Position numbers and translations under genes: made by a program | Part shown: positions 6,484-6,538 of the stretch, piece after piece | How positions within the stretch are numbered: position 1 is the first letter of the stretch | Layout: the number at the start of each line of letters is the position of its first letter | The notes under the pieces: generated by a model | Told to the model about the DNA's origin: nothing | Database searches by the model: none | The model's input: only the letters and a program-made list of their open reading frames with translations | Assembly (NCBI GenBank): GCA_002391185.1 | Contig: DGRY01000074.1 | Span: 22,679 to 29,216, forward strand | Direction of reading: 5' to 3' | DNA length: 6,538 bases | DNA from: Prevotella sp. UBA4376 | GTDB lineage: Bacteria; Bacteroidota; Bacteroidia; Bacteroidales; Bacteroidaceae

Positions 6484-6538
6484 ACTTCCATATTTCATTA
6501 TTTCCATCTTTCAATCTTTCAATATTTCATTATTTCCA
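6484..6538. repeat. 8-bp tandem repeat array (ATTTCATT-like)
   Basis: From 6484 to the right edge the sequence keeps an 8-bp period: ACTTCCAT, ATTTCATT, ATTTCCAT, CTTTCAAT twice, ATTTCATT, then a partial ATTTCCA. The consensus is roughly (A/C)TTTC(A/C)(A/T)T. The array is pyrimidine-rich on the + strand, whereas the 7-bp array before the hairpin is purine-rich. It is cut by the window edge, so its full length is unknown. No coding frame or function is seen. Confidence 0.8.

Noticed and set aside
6389..6538. Insertion-sequence end or attachment site
   Set aside because: No transposase or integrase frame, no target-site duplication and no defined terminal inverted repeat could be seen; the pattern is simple tandem repetition around short hairpins.

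Overview
The window reads as a chromosomal segment from a Bacteroidales bacterium, most likely Prevotella or a close relative. Three things suggest this: a TAnnTTTG-type -7 promoter element ahead of the first gene, start codons preceded by A-rich stretches rather than Shine-Dalgarno sequences, and Bacteroidales-like KdsA and KdsD proteins. The genus is inferred from general character and was not tested by any search.

Layout: bases 1-247 are non-coding. They hold a striking 11-bp-period repeat that runs first in one orientation and then in the opposite one, creating a perfect 18-bp hairpin, followed by an AT-rich stretch and a promoter. Five genes then run head to tail on the + strand: a large MscS-type mechanosensitive channel (248-2644), kdsA (2659-3417), kdsD/kpsF (3422-4411), a phospholipase D/cardiolipin-synthase-like protein with a signal peptide and an apparent TTG start (4486-5745), and a LuxR-type regulator with a degenerate receiver domain (5765-6388). 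The gaps are 14, 4, 74 and 19 bases, so one transcript could carry all five; the 74-base gap is the only likely break. Bases 6389-6538 are non-coding and contain two GC-rich hairpins, a 7-bp-period array and an 8-bp-period array.

Functionally the block is about the cell envelope. KdsD makes arabinose 5-phosphate from ribulose 5-phosphate, and KdsA condenses it with phosphoenolpyruvate to Kdo 8-phosphate, the precursor of the Kdo sugar of the lipopolysaccharide core. The channel would release solutes on hypo-osmotic shock, and the PLD-family protein probably acts on phospholipids. The LuxR protein may regulate this or another locus; nothing in the sequence identifies its targets.

I found no mobile element, CRISPR array, tRNA, rRNA or evident new multi-gene system. 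The points most worth following up are the two intergenic repeat regions, the receiver domain without a phosphorylatable aspartate, and the exported PLD protein with the unusual start codon.
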